Numbered from the stretch's first letter, positions 1 through 9,340 are shown. The stretch: 64,000 nucleotides of DNA from Aminobacter anthyllidis (GCF_018555685.1 NZ_JAFLWW010000017.1:17328-81327), one strand, 5' to 3'. The notes: a model not told the origin generated them from the letters alone. Numbers and translations are program-made.

Positions 1-936
1 GTCGATCGCATGCGCAATCGCCTGGCGCACCTTGAGGTCGGCCAGCTCCTTGCGGCGATGGTTGATCTCGACGGCGAGCTGGTAGGTCAGCGCCTCGTAG
101 CCCTCCGTGATCACCTTGAGGCCCGACACCTTGGAGATGCGTTCGAGGTCGGCCAGCGGCACCGCCGAAAACGCCGCCAGCTGGATTTCCTCGGCTTCCA
201 GCGCGCCGGCAGCCGCAGCACGGTCGGGCAGCACGCGATAGATGATCTCGTCGAGTGCCGGCTCGTTCTCGCCCCAATATTTGTCGTAACGCTCGAGCCG
301 GTAATATTCGCCGGCCTTGTGCTCGGCGAACTTGAACGGCCCGGTGCCGACAGGGGCATTGTTGGCCGGGTTCGCGGCAATGTCGGTGCCTTCATAGACA
401 TGCTTGGGCACGACCGACGTCAGCGCCGGCAGGGCGTTCTTGATCAGCTGCAGCGGCGTCGGCTTGGAGAATTTGAAGACGGCCGTGTGCGCGTCGGGCG
501 TTTCAACCGCCTCGAGGTTCTTGAACACGACGCGGCCGAGATTCTGCAGCGGCTTCCAGATGCTGAGCGCCGAGAACGCCACGTCGGCCGAGGTGAACGG
601 CTTGCCGTCGTGCCAGGTCACGCCCTCGCGCAGCTTGAAGGTCACAGACAACCCGTCGGCCGAGCCCTCCCAGCTTGTCGCCAGGCGCGGGGCCAGGCCG
701 TCCTCGCCGTCGAAGGAGGCCTCGGCCAGCGGCTCGACAACCTTGCTCGACACGAAGAACACGCCGTTGGAGGCAACGATCGCCGGGTTGAGATTGCGCG
801 GCTCGGAGTCGGCGGCGACGACGAGCCGCCCGCCCTTCTTGGCCTGCGTCCAGCCGATCGACGGCAGCGCTGTCGAGGCCAGCAGGAAGGCCGACCCGGC
901 CAGCATCTTGCGCCTCGAAATGTCAAAACCCGCCAT
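1..936 (-). CDS. ABC transporter substrate-binding protein, family 5 (partial, 3' end outside window)
   Basis: Periplasmic binding component for peptides or similar solutes. The frame is open from the start codon at 936 to the window edge (312 codons), so the C-terminal part is missing. The N-terminus carries a twin-arginine-like leader (SRRKMLAGSAFLLAS) followed by an export-type hydrophobic stretch. The mature part shows SBP_bac_5 hallmarks: DSEPRNLNPAI near the start, LREGVTWHDGKPFTSADV, and VRQAIAHAID at the truncated end. An ATG lies 12 nt upstream in frame, but GGAGG sits 5 nt before the ATG at 936, which decides the start. It lies on the same strand as the dpp operon, downstream of it and beyond a terminator-like hairpin, so it is probably a separate unit. 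The substrate is unknown. Confidence 0.88.
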   Translation of the reverse strand, partial: MAGFDISRRKMLAGSAFLLASTALPSIGWTQAKKGGRLVVAADSEPRNLNPAIVASNGVFFVSSKVVEPLAEASFDGEDGLAPRLATSWEGSADGLSVTFKLREGVTWHDGKPFTSADVAFSALSIWKPLQNLGRVVFKNLEAVETPDAHTAVFKFSKPTPLQLIKNALPALTSVVPKHVYEGTDIAANPANNAPVGTGPFKFAEHKAGEYYRLERYDKYWGENEPALDEIIYRVLPDRAAAAGALEAEEIQLAAFSAVPLADLERISKVSGLKVITEGYEALTYQLAVEINHRRKELADLKVRQAIAHAID

Positions 937-1106
937 GTCAGCCTCCATGCCCTCGGCACGGCGACATCGCCGGCCCCATCAAGATCATGGCCGGGATTAT
1001 GATCCGGGAAAGCCGTTTTGCGAGAGACGAAATTGGCGTTTTGGCTCGCTGGCCCAAAACATTGTGCTACGTGAGCAGCCATTTGGCGCGCGAACGCCCC
1101 GGAAAT

Positions 1107-1146
1107 GCTTCGGCCCGGAAACCGTTGCCGATTTCCGGGCCGAAGC
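1107..1146 (-). terminator. Intrinsic-type hairpin after dppF
   Basis: A perfect 15-bp inverted repeat (1107-1121 with 1132-1146, arm GCTTCGGCCCGGAAA) encloses a 10-nt loop. Read on the minus strand it follows the dppF stop by about 30 nt and is followed by a short T run (ATTTCC). It probably ends the dpp transcript and separates it from the second binding-protein gene. Confidence 0.7.
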
Positions 1147-1177
1147 GTGACGTCGTCAGTCGAAGATTCGCAGCCGC

Positions 1178-2005
1178 TCAGGCGGCCTTCTTCTTGGCCA
1201 GGCGGGCGCGAATGCTTTCGACATCGGCGCGCGGCGTCGCCGCAAACAGCGTCTTGGTATAGCTGTGCTTGGGGTCGGCGAAGACCTCGTCGCGGCTGCC
1301 ATATTCGACCGCCTCGCCGAAATACATCACCATCACCTCGTCGGCGATGTAGCGCACGACAGAGAGGTCGTGGCTGATGAAGACGTAGGTCAGCTGGAAC
1401 TCATCCTGCAGGTCGGCAAGCAGGTTCAGCACCTGTGCCTGCACCGAAAGATCGAGCGCCGAGACCGGCTCGTCCAGCACCAGGAGCTTCGGGTTGAGCA
1501 TCAGTGCGCGGGCAATCGCGATGCGCTGGCGCTGGCCGCCCGAAAACATGTGCGGGTAGCGGTTGTAGTGCTTCTCTTCGAGGCCGACCTTCTTCAGCAG
1601 CGCCATCGCCCGGTCGCGGCGTTCGTCGGCCGGCGTGTTGGTGTTGATGACCAGCGGCTCGGTCAGGATGTCGCCGATCTTCTGGCGCGGATTGAGCGAG
1701 CCATAGGGGTTCTGGAACACGATCTGCACCTTGCGGCGCATCTCCGGCGTGAGATCCCCCTTGGCGATGTCGACCTTGTTGCCTTCGAGCAGCAAGTCGC
1801 CCGACGTCGCCGGGTCGATCAGCGTCAGGATGCGGCCGAGCGTGGACTTGCCGCAGCCGCTTTCGCCGACGATCGCCAGCGTCTTGCCCTTCTCGACCTG
1901 GAAGCTCACGCCCTTGACGGCATGAACGGTCTTGGCCTTCTTCAGAAAGCTGCCGGGCACATGGTAGTCGCGCACGATGTTGCGCGCTTCGAGAATGACG
2001 CTCAT
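1178..2005 (-). CDS. dppF: Dipeptide ABC transporter ATP-binding protein DppF
   Basis: One of two ATPases energising dipeptide import, acting on the cytoplasmic face with DppD. It shows Walker A GESGCGKST, the signature SGGQRQRIAIARAL, Walker B LLVLDEPVSALD and the switch His in FISHDLSVV. At 275 residues it is shorter than the usual ~330: the C-terminal oligopeptide-transporter extension with its GCxFHPRCP-like cysteine motif is absent, and the protein ends soon after the YTKTLFAATP helix. The start ATG overlaps the dppD stop by 4 nt, indicating translational coupling. Last gene of the dppABCDF order. Confidence 0.93.
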   Translation of the reverse strand: MSVILEARNIVRDYHVPGSFLKKAKTVHAVKGVSFQVEKGKTLAIVGESGCGKSTLGRILTLIDPATSGDLLLEGNKVDIAKGDLTPEMRRKVQIVFQNPYGSLNPRQKIGDILTEPLVINTNTPADERRDRAMALLKKVGLEEKHYNRYPHMFSGGQRQRIAIARALMLNPKLLVLDEPVSALDLSVQAQVLNLLADLQDEFQLTYVFISHDLSVVRYIADEVMVMYFGEAVEYGSRDEVFADPKHSYTKTLFAATPRADVESIRARLAKKKAA

Positions 2006-2853
2006 CGTGCAGCCCCTTCCACCTGGTCGTCGACGAAGAGTTCCGAAATCGTCGGCAGCCGATCACCGGTCGCATTGTCCGGCAGCGCCGCCAGCAGAGC
2101 GCGCGTGTAGTTGCTCTTCGGGTTCTCGAACAGCGTCAGCACGTCGGCTTCTTCCATCTTGCGGCCCTTGTACTGCACGACCACGCGGTCGGCGGTTTCG
2201 GCCACGACGCCCATGTTGTGGGTGATCATGATCAGGCCCATGCCATGGTCGGCCTGCAGCTTCATCAGCAGATCGAGAATCTGCTTCTGGATCGTCACGT
2301 CGAGTGCCGTGGTCGGCTCGTCGGCGATGAGCAGCTTCGGGTTGCAGGCGATGGCGATGGCGATCATCACGCGCTGGCATTGGCCGCCCGACATCTGGTG
2401 CGGGTAGGAACCGAGGCGCTCGGCCGGATCGGCAATGCCGACAGACTGGAACAGTTCGATCGCGCGCTTGCGGCGGGCGGACTTGTCGAGGCCCATGTGC
2501 ACGCGCAGCACTTCCTCGATCTGGAAGCCGACGGTGAAGCACGGGTTGAGGCTCGCCACCGGCTCCTGGAAGATCATGGCAATGTCCTTGCCGATGATCT
2601 TGCGCCGTTCGTTGGCGGGCATCGCGAGCAGGTCGCGGCCGTTGAAGGTCAGCTTGTCGGCGGTGACATTGGCCGTCCAGGGCAAAAGCCCCATCGCCGC
2701 CAGCATCGACACCGACTTGCCCGAACCGGATTCACCGACGATGGCGAGAACCTCGCGTTCGTGGACCTTCATCGACACGCCGTTGACCGCCCGGAACGGG
2801 CCGGAGGCCGTCTGGAACTCGACGACAAGGTTTTCGATTTCGAGAAGCGCCAT
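2002..2853 (-). CDS. dppD: Dipeptide ABC transporter ATP-binding protein DppD
   Basis: Partner ATPase of DppF. Motifs: Walker [10 protein letters not shown], signature [15 protein letters not shown], Walker [14 protein letters not shown]-loop MITHNMGVV. The signature carries Cys in place of the more common Gln-Arg context (GQCQR), which is tolerated in this family. At 283 residues it also lacks the long C-terminal cysteine-containing extension typical of OppD/DppD. It begins 1 nt after the dppC stop and overlaps dppF by 4 nt, so it is in a tight operon. Both ATPases being short looks like a property of this transporter rather than a truncation of one copy. Confidence 0.93.
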   Translation of the reverse strand: MALLEIENLVVEFQTASGPFRAVNGVSMKVHEREVLAIVGESGSGKSVSMLAAMGLLPWTANVTADKLTFNGRDLLAMPANERRKIIGKDIAMIFQEPVASLNPCFTVGFQIEEVLRVHMGLDKSARRKRAIELFQSVGIADPAERLGSYPHQMSGGQCQRVMIAIAIACNPKLLIADEPTTALDVTIQKQILDLLMKLQADHGMGLIMITHNMGVVAETADRVVVQYKGRKMEEADVLTLFENPKSNYTRALLAALPDNATGDRLPTISELFVDDQVEGAAR

Positions 2854-2854
2854 G

Positions 2855-3763
2855 TCAGGACCTCTTCAGCTTGGGGTCGAGCGCGTCGCGCAGGCCATCG
2901 CCCATCAGGTTGATCGCCAGCACGGTGATGAGGATCGCCACGCCCGGAAGCGTCACCACCCACCACTTGCTCTGGATGAACTCGCGGGCCTCGGCCAGCA
3001 TGGTGCCCCATTCCGGCGTCGGCGGCTGCGCGCCCATGCCGAGGAAGCCCAGTGCGGCGGCGTCGAGAATGGCGGAAGAAAACGACAGCGTAGCCTGGAC
3101 GATCAGCGGTGCCATGCAGTTCGGCAGGATCGTCTTGAACATCAGCCGTGTATGGCTCGCGCCGGCGACCTTGGCGGCGACGACGTAGTCACGGGACTTT
3201 TCGCTCATCACCGCCGCGCGCGCCAGGCGTACGAAATGCGGCTGGTAGACGAGCGAGATCGCGATCATCGCGTTGACAAGGCCCGGCCCGAGGATGGCCA
3301 CCAGCACGAGGGCAAGCAGCAGCGACGGGAATGCGAGAATGATGTCCATCACGCGCATGATGGCGGTGTCGACCCAGCCGCGGAAATAGCCGGCGATGAC
3401 GCCGAAGACGACGCCGACGACCAGCGACAGCGTCGTCACGATGACGCCGACGAACAGCGAGAACTGGGTGCCGTAGATCAGGCGCGAAAGCATGTCGCGG
3501 CCGACCGCGTCGGTGCCGAGCAGGAAGTCGGCGCGGCCGCCCTCCTGCCAGACCGGTGGAACCAGGACCGCGTCGCGGTACTGCTGGGTCGGATCGTGCG
3601 GCGCGATCAGCGGCGCGAATATCGCCACCAGCACGAGAAAGATGAAGAACACGAGGCCGATGACGGCGCCGCGGTTTTCGGAGAAGTAGTACCAGAATTC
3701 GGCCAGTCGCGCCCGGCGGGACGGATCGGTCGAGACGGCACTGGTTGCAGCAGCTTGAGACAT
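2855..3763 (-). CDS. dppC: Dipeptide ABC transporter permease DppC
   Basis: Inner-membrane permease of the BPD_transp_1 family, OppC/DppC type. The N-terminus is cytoplasmic (about 30 residues) before a first hydrophobic helix (GAVIGLVFFIFLVLVAIFAP). This is followed by the conserved HDPTQQYRDAVLVPP segment with LLGTDAVGRDMLSRLIYG, which marks the DppC class. The EAA-type coupling loop is around AAKVAGASHTRLMFKTILPN. Length is normal for the family (302 residues). It is separated by 9 nt from dppB upstream and 1 nt from dppD downstream. Confidence 0.94.
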   Translation of the reverse strand: MSQAAATSAVSTDPSRRARLAEFWYYFSENRGAVIGLVFFIFLVLVAIFAPLIAPHDPTQQYRDAVLVPPVWQEGGRADFLLGTDAVGRDMLSRLIYGTQFSLFVGVIVTTLSLVVGVVFGVIAGYFRGWVDTAIMRVMDIILAFPSLLLALVLVAILGPGLVNAMIAISLVYQPHFVRLARAAVMSEKSRDYVVAAKVAGASHTRLMFKTILPNCMAPLIVQATLSFSSAILDAAALGFLGMGAQPPTPEWGTMLAEAREFIQSKWWVVTLPGVAILITVLAINLMGDGLRDALDPKLKRS

Positions 3764-3772
3764 GACGCCCTC

Positions 3773-4777
3773 CTAGTGCCGGATACGCGGATTGATGAGA
3801 CCATAGAGCAGGTCCACGGCAAGGTTCACCAGCATGATGACCGCGGCGATCATCAGCAGGCCGCCCTGGATGACCGCATAGTCGCGCCGCGACACGGAAT
3901 CGACCATCCACTTGCCGATACCCGGCCATGAGAAGATCGTCTCGGTCAGGATCGCGCCGGCAAGCATCACGCCGACCTGCAGGCCGATCGTGGTGACGAC
4001 CGGGATCATGGCGTTGCGCAGCGCATGGACACCGACGACACGGAAGGTCGACAAGCCCTTGGCACGAGCGGTGCGGACATAGTCCTCCGACAGCACTTCC
4101 AGCATCGCCGAGCGCGTCTGGCGCGCAATGACGGCGAGCGGAATGGTGCCCAGCACGATGGTCGGCAGGATCAGGTGGCTGACGGCCGACTTGAACGCGC
4201 CGGCCTGGCCGGAGAGCAGCGAGTCGATCAGCATGAAGCCGGTGACGGGCGGGAAATAGAACATCAGCGAGATGCGGCCGGAGACGGGCGTCCAGCCGAG
4301 CATGCCTGATACCAGCATGATCAAAAGCAGGCCCCACCAGAAGATCGGCATCGAGAAGCCGACGAGTGCCGTGCCCATCATCGCCTGGTCGGCGAACGAG
4401 CCGCGCTTGATCGCGGCGATAATGCCTGCCGGAACGCCAAGGACGACGGCGAAGATGATGGCGCAGAGCGAAAGCTCGACGGTCGCGGGGAAAAGTTCGA
4501 AGAACTGGTCGACAACCGGCCTCTTGGTGACGATCGACGTGCCGAAATCGCCGCGCACCACGCCCCAGAGATAGTCGAGATACTGGATGACGATGGGCCG
4601 GTCGAAACCCAGCTGGGCGGAGATTTCCGCGTGCCGCTCGGGCGACATGACGCGTTCGCCGGAAAGAAGGGCGACCGGATCGCCGGGCAGCAGACGAATG
4701 AACGAGAATGCGATGATGGAGACCCCGACGAACGTCGGGATAAGGACGGCTAGCCGCCCCAAGAGGAACCGGAGCAT
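3773..4777 (-). CDS. dppB: Dipeptide ABC transporter permease DppB
   Basis: Inner-membrane permease of the OppB/DppB class. The N-terminal signature MLRFLLGRLAVLIPTFVGVS with FSFIRLLPGDPV is typical. The coupling loop is around VRTARAKGLSTFRVVGVHAL, and the C-terminus carries LAVDLLYGLINPRIRH, a standard DppB ending. 334 residues, the expected length. It lies 112 nt downstream of dppA with a strong hairpin in between, which suggests that permease expression is set lower than binding-protein expression. Confidence 0.94.
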   Translation of the reverse strand: MLRFLLGRLAVLIPTFVGVSIIAFSFIRLLPGDPVALLSGERVMSPERHAEISAQLGFDRPIVIQYLDYLWGVVRGDFGTSIVTKRPVVDQFFELFPATVELSLCAIIFAVVLGVPAGIIAAIKRGSFADQAMMGTALVGFSMPIFWWGLLLIMLVSGMLGWTPVSGRISLMFYFPPVTGFMLIDSLLSGQAGAFKSAVSHLILPTIVLGTIPLAVIARQTRSAMLEVLSEDYVRTARAKGLSTFRVVGVHALRNAMIPVVTTIGLQVGVMLAGAILTETIFSWPGIGKWMVDSVSRRDYAVIQGGLLMIAAVIMLVNLAVDLLYGLINPRIRH

Positions 4778-4834
4778 GTCAGACCTTTTAAGTGAATGTT
4801 CCGAGAAAAAGGTAAGGGTAGCACAAAATGTGCA

Positions 4835-4863
4835 TTGGGGCGCTTGTGATCCAAGCGCCCCAA
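4835..4863 (-). terminator. Hairpin between dppA and dppB (probable attenuator or processing site)
   Basis: A perfect 12-bp inverted repeat, TTGGGGCGCTTG (4835-4846) pairing with 4852-4863, has a 5-nt loop. It lies 27 nt after the dppA stop on the minus strand and is followed by TGCACATTTTGTGC, itself a small palindrome with a four-T run. In many importers a stem at this position stabilises the binding-protein mRNA or partly terminates transcription, so that DppA outnumbers the membrane subunits. That role is inferred from position. Confidence 0.6.
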
Positions 4864-4889
4864 CCCAAGGCTGGCCTGTTTAGGCAACC

Positions 4890-6485
4890 TTACTCCGTGA
4901 TGTCAACACCGTCGAAAGCGAAGTCGCCGAGCGGGCTCTGGACGAAGCCTTCGACGCCCTTGCGCATCGGAACGATCGACAGCGAGTGGTCGATCGTTGC
5001 CCAGGGAGCGTCCTTCTTGAACACGACCTGCGCCTGCTCATAGAGCTTGGTGCGTTCGGCCACGTCGGAGGTCTCCTTGGCCTTGGTCACCAGATCGTCG
5101 AACTCCTTGTTGCACCACTGGGCGCGGTTGTTGCCGCCGACGGCGTCGCAACCAAGCAGGGTGTCGAGGAAGTTGTCCGGATCGCCATTGTCGCCGGTCC
5201 AGCCGAGCATGACGGCACCGTCACGATCCTTGGCCTTCGACTTGTCGAGGTACTCGGCCCACTCGTAGGAGACGATCTCGACCGTGACGCCGACCTTGGC
5301 GAAATCGGACTGGATCAGCTCCGCCGCGCGGCGGGCGTTGAGCATGTAGGGACGCGAAACCGGCATCGCCCAGACCTTCATCTTGAGGTCCTTGACGCCA
5401 GCGGCTTCAAGACCCTTCTTCGATGCTTCCGGATCGTACTTGTCGTCTTCGACGGCCTTGTTGTACGACCACATGGTCGGCGGGATCGGGTTGGTAGCTG
5501 GCGTTGCGGCACCCTGGAACACGGCGTCGACGATGGCCTGCTTGTTGATGGCCTGGTTGAGCGCCTTGCGGACTTCCGGCTTGTCGAACGGAGCCTGGGT
5601 GGTGTTGTAGGCGAGGTAGGCGACGTTCAGGCCAGCCTGCTCCACGACCTTCAGGTTCGTATCAGCCTTCATCGCAGCCACGTCGGCAGCGTTCGGGAAC
5701 GGCATCAGGTGGCATTCGCCAGCCTTCAGCTTCTGGTAGCGAACCGATGCGTCAGGGGTGATCGCGAAGACGAGGTCGTCGATCTTCTGCTTGCCGCCCC
5801 AGTAATCCGGGTTGGCCTTGTAGCGGATGATGGCGTCCTGCTGGTAGGCGACGAACGCGAACGGACCGGTGCCGAGCGGCTGCTGGTTCATCTGGTTCAT
5901 CTTGCCGTCAGCCTGCAGCTTGTCGGCATATTCCTTCGACACGATCGAAGCGAACGGCATCGCGATGTTGGCGAGGAACGGTGCTTCCTTGCGCGTCAGG
6001 GTGATCTTGACGGTCAGGTCGTCGACCTTCTCGACCGACTTGATCACTTCCGGGAAGCCCATGCCGGCGGAGTATTCCCACGAAGCGCCGGCAACGTACT
6101 TGTTCCAGGGATTGTCGGCCTTGAGCTGACGATCGAACGAGAAGACGACGTCGTCGGCGTTGAAGTCGCGGCTCGGCGTGAAGAACTCGGTGGTCTGGTA
6201 CTTGACGCCCGGACGCAGCTTGAAGGTGTACTCCAGGCCGTCGTCGGAAACCATGTAGCTCTCGGCCAGGCCCGGCTCGGTCTCGGTGGTGCCCTTCTTG
6301 AATTCAAGCAGGCGGTTGTAGACAGTGTGCGCGGCGGCGTCGAAGGTCGTACCGGCGGTATAGAGGCCCGGATCAAAGCCTTCCGGCGAACCTTCCGAGC
6401 AGTACACGAACGTCTTAGCGCTCGCCGCACCGCTGAGGACGGTTGCAGCCAGCAACGCGGCCGCAAAGGTCGTTTTTTTCAACAT
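4890..6485 (-). CDS. dppA: Periplasmic dipeptide-binding protein DppA
   Basis: Captures dipeptides in the periplasm and delivers them to DppBC. A Sec signal peptide (MLKKTTFAAALLAATVLSGAASA) is followed by KTFVYCSEGSPEGFDPGLY, nearly the start of mature E. coli DppA. Other shared blocks are NADDVVFSFDRQ, GTGPFAF, NPDYWGG, IPPTMWSYN and GWTGDNGDPDNFLDTLLGC, the last including the conserved cysteine pair region. 531 residues, normal. The start has AGGGAG 6 nt upstream. First gene of the operon, transcribed leftward from the 6.5-6.9 kb intergenic region. Confidence 0.95.
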   Translation of the reverse strand: MLKKTTFAAALLAATVLSGAASAKTFVYCSEGSPEGFDPGLYTAGTTFDAAAHTVYNRLLEFKKGTTETEPGLAESYMVSDDGLEYTFKLRPGVKYQTTEFFTPSRDFNADDVVFSFDRQLKADNPWNKYVAGASWEYSAGMGFPEVIKSVEKVDDLTVKITLTRKEAPFLANIAMPFASIVSKEYADKLQADGKMNQMNQQPLGTGPFAFVAYQQDAIIRYKANPDYWGGKQKIDDLVFAITPDASVRYQKLKAGECHLMPFPNAADVAAMKADTNLKVVEQAGLNVAYLAYNTTQAPFDKPEVRKALNQAINKQAIVDAVFQGAATPATNPIPPTMWSYNKAVEDDKYDPEASKKGLEAAGVKDLKMKVWAMPVSRPYMLNARRAAELIQSDFAKVGVTVEIVSYEWAEYLDKSKAKDRDGAVMLGWTGDNGDPDNFLDTLLGCDAVGGNNRAQWCNKEFDDLVTKAKETSDVAERTKLYEQAQVVFKKDAPWATIDHSLSIVPMRKGVEGFVQSPLGDFAFDGVDITE

Positions 6486-6940
6486 TGAACACTCCCTATG
6501 ATTTTTCCCAAGCCCTACCCGTCAGGCTCGCAGGCGCGCATATAAGCACCGTTTATCCAGCTTTGGAACTCCCCGCCTACCTGCCCTTTGGTAAGCAGAA
6601 TAATTTACCCACAGATGACTTCGAAATAGTCGAAAATTCGCGATTTCCATTGGCCGGCCAGCCATTTGCACTTCGCGTTAGATTCGGCGGCGGCAGGTTT
6701 TATCATCGCGGGCGAGGGCAATTCGGGCGCTGTTGCTGGTTCGGCCCGATATAACTGCGAATCCTAAAATTCGTTCTGCGAGGTGACGTTGGGTGATACT
6801 TGCCGTTAACGTCAGGTGGCAATACAAACAACTACAACATGCCCCGACGCGGCACTGTTCTTGCGGCGCTGCGACGTGGATGAGGGCGAAAGCCGGCGGA
6901 CCATCAACGCCGGTAACAAGAACAACCCAGGGAGGCTGCA
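6486..6940. other. Divergent intergenic region between dppA and the acyl-CoA synthetase gene
   Basis: 455 nt without a convincing gene, noticeably more AT-rich than its surroundings. It must hold the leftward dppA promoter and the rightward synthetase promoter. A small palindrome (TTCGA-5 nt-TCGAA, 6620-6634) is the only inverted repeat noted. I could not assign -35/-10 boxes with confidence. Confidence 0.6.
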
Positions 6941-9319
6941 TTGGCTAAATCGACCGGCAAGGCAAGCACGGCAAAGACCGCAACCACGAAGGCGGCCACC
7001 AAGCCAGCCGATACGACCAAGCTCGAAACCAAACCGGCAGCCAAGGCGGCGGCACCAAAGGCAGCGCCTGCCAAGGCAGCGACGGCCAAGACGACGGCGC
7101 CGAAAGCCGCACCCGCCAAGGCCACGGCCGCAGCGCCGGCAAAGGCTTCTGCGGCGCCGAAGCCCAAGGCCCAGCCAGGCAAGCCCGCCGCCAAGCCGGC
7201 TCAGAAAACCGAAGCAAAGCCTGCCGCCGCTGCTGCGAAGGCCACGCCGGCCGCAGCCAAGTCGACGACGTCCAAGCCAGCGGCCGCCAAGCCCGAGGCA
7301 TCCAAGCCAGCGGCTGCGAAGCCTGCAACCAAGACCGAAGCCGCCCCGGCCAAGGCAAAGGCTGCAGCGCCAAAGCCGACCGCCAAGGCTGCCGCGACCA
7401 AGACCAAGACCGCCGTCGCAAAACCGGCTGCCGCCAAGCCCGCCGCATCGAAGGCCGAGGCCCCGGCACCCAAGACCGCAGCCGCCGCCCCGGCCAAGAT
7501 TGCCGAGATGCCCGCGGCCAAGGCGAAGCCCGCTGCAAAGTCAGCGCCGGCAAAGCCTGCCGCCAAGGCAGCTGCCGCAAAGCCCGCACCGGCGGCAAAG
7601 GCTGCACCCGCGGCCAAAGCCGCGGCACCCGCCAAGACAGTAGCCGCAAGGTCCGGCGCCAAGCCGTGGCTGGAGAGCTATCCGGCCAACGTGCCGGCCG
7701 AGATGCCGCCGCTCGCCCACAGCTCGATCGGCGATCTGCTCACCGAAGCCTGCCGCCAGTATGCCGGCCGCCCGGCCTTCTCGTGCATGGGCAAGTCGAT
7801 GAGCTATGGCGAGCTCGAGCGCATGTCGACGGCATTCGCCGCATGGCTGCAGTCCAAGGGCCTCGCCAAGGGTGCGCGTGTCGCCATCATGATGCCCAAC
7901 GTGCTGCAGTATCCGGTCGCCATGATGGCGATCCTGCGCGCCGGCTACACCGTGGTGAACGTCAACCCGCTCTACACGCCGCGCGAACTCGAGCACCAGC
8001 TCAAGGATTCAGGCGCCGAGGCCATCATCATCCTCGAAAACTTCGCCACCACACTCCAGGCTGTAGTTGCCAGGACCCAGGTCAAGCATGTCGTCGTCGC
8101 CTCGATGGGCGAAATGCTCGGGCTCAAGGGCCTGCTGGTCAATCTGGTCGTGCGCCGCGTCAAGAAGCTGGTGCCGGCCTGGTCGCTGCCCGGCCACGTC
8201 AAGTTCATGGCGGCGCTGAAGGAAGGCTCCGGCCTCAGCTTCAAGCCGGTCGCGGTCAAGGCCGACGACATCGCCTTCCTGCAATATACCGGCGGCACGA
8301 CAGGCGTCTCCAAGGGCGCGATGCTGATCCATTCCAACGTGCTCGCCAACGTCGCCCAGCTGGCGCTGTGGGTCGAGGACGCCTACACGGTCAGGCCCAA
8401 GCCGCCGCACCTGACCTTCGTCTGCGCGCTGCCGCTCTACCATATCTTCGCGCTCACGGTGAACGCGCTGATGGGCATGCAGCAGGGCGCGCTCAACGTT
8501 CTCATCCCCAACCCGCGCGACATCCCCGGCTTCGTCAAGGAACTGGGCAAGTTCCAGTTCAACATCTTCCCCGGCCTCAACACGCTGTTCAACGCGCTGA
8601 CCAACAACGAGGACTTCCGCAAGCTCGACTTCTCGGGCCTGATCCTGTCGCTCGGCGGCGGCATGGCGGTGCAGCGGCCGGTGGCCGAGCGCTGGAAGAA
8701 GGCGACCGGCAACCACATCACCGAAGGCTACGGCCTGTCGGAAACCTCGCCGGTGGCGACCGCCAACAAGTGCTCGTCGCCCGACTTCACCGGTACCATC
8801 GGCCTGCCCCTGCCCTCGACCGACATCGCCATCCGCGACGAGGACGACAACGACATGCCGCTCGGCGAGGTCGGCGAGATCTGCATCAGGGGGCCGCAGG
8901 TGATGGCCGGCTATTGGAACCGCCCCGACGAGACCGCCAAGGTGATGACCTCGGACGGCTTCTTCAAGTCGGGCGACATGGGCTTCATGGACGAGCGCGG
9001 CTTCACCAAGATCGTCGACCGCAAGAAGGACATGATCCTGGTCTCGGGCTTCAACGTCTATCCCAACGAGCTCGAGGACGTCGTTGCCCAGCATCCGGGC
9101 GTGCTCGAGGTCGCTGCCGTCGGCGTGCCGGACGAGCATTCGGGCGAAGTGCCCAAGCTGTTCGTCGTGCGCAAGGATCCCGACCTTACCGTCGAGACGC
9201 TGATCGCCTACTGCCGCGAAAACCTCACCGGCTACAAGCGGCCGAAATACATCGAGTTCCGCACCGAACTGCCGAAGACCAATGTCGGCAAGATCCTCAG
9301 GCGCGAATTGAGGGGCTGA
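6941..9319 (+). CDS. Long-chain acyl-CoA synthetase with Ala/Lys/Pro-rich N-terminal tail
   Basis: Activates fatty acids to acyl-CoA through an acyl-adenylate (FadD-like). Residues 241-792 form a complete AMP-binding enzyme: P-loop YTGGTTGVSKGAM (449-461), GYGLSETSPVA, the ATP-binding Asp at about 679 in KSGDMGFMDERGF, the FadD motif DRKKDMILVSGFNVYPNE, and the catalytic Lys (784) in GKILRRELRG. Residues 1-240 are almost only Ala, Lys, Pro and Thr in irregular AAKPAAAK-type repeats, like histone H1, AlgP or phasin C-tails. The start is TTG with GGAGG exactly 5 nt upstream and the frame is continuous, so the tail is part of the gene. No other plausible start with a Shine-Dalgarno was found near residue 240. 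Confidence 0.92.
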   Translation: MAKSTGKASTAKTATTKAATKPADTTKLETKPAAKAAAPKAAPAKAATAKTTAPKAAPAKATAAAPAKASAAPKPKAQPGKPAAKPAQKTEAKPAAAAAKATPAAAKSTTSKPAAAKPEASKPAAAKPATKTEAAPAKAKAAAPKPTAKAAATKTKTAVAKPAAAKPAASKAEAPAPKTAAAAPAKIAEMPAAKAKPAAKSAPAKPAAKAAAAKPAPAAKAAPAAKAAAPAKTVAARSGAKPWLESYPANVPAEMPPLAHSSIGDLLTEACRQYAGRPAFSCMGKSMSYGELERMSTAFAAWLQSKGLAKGARVAIMMPNVLQYPVAMMAILRAGYTVVNVNPLYTPRELEHQLKDSGAEAIIILENFATTLQAVVARTQVKHVVVASMGEMLGLKGLLVNLVVRRVKKLVPAWSLPGHVKFMAALKEGSGLSFKPVAVKADDIAFLQYTGGTTGVSKGAMLIHSNVLANVAQLALWVEDAYTVRPKPPHLTFVCALPLYHIFALTVNALMGMQQGALNVLIPNPRDIPGFVKELGKFQFNIFPGLNTLFNALTNNEDFRKLDFSGLILSLGGGMAVQRPVAERWKKATGNHITEGYGLSETSPVATANKCSSPDFTGTIGLPLPSTDIAIRDEDDNDMPLGEVGEICIRGPQVMAGYWNRPDETAKVMTSDGFFKSGDMGFMDERGFTKIVDRKKDMILVSGFNVYPNELEDVVAQHPGVLEVAAVGVPDEHSGEVPKLFVVRKDPDLTVETLIAYCRENLTGYKRPKYIEFRTELPKTNVGKILRRELRG

Positions 9320-9340
9320 GGCCAAGCTCCATCCGAACGT

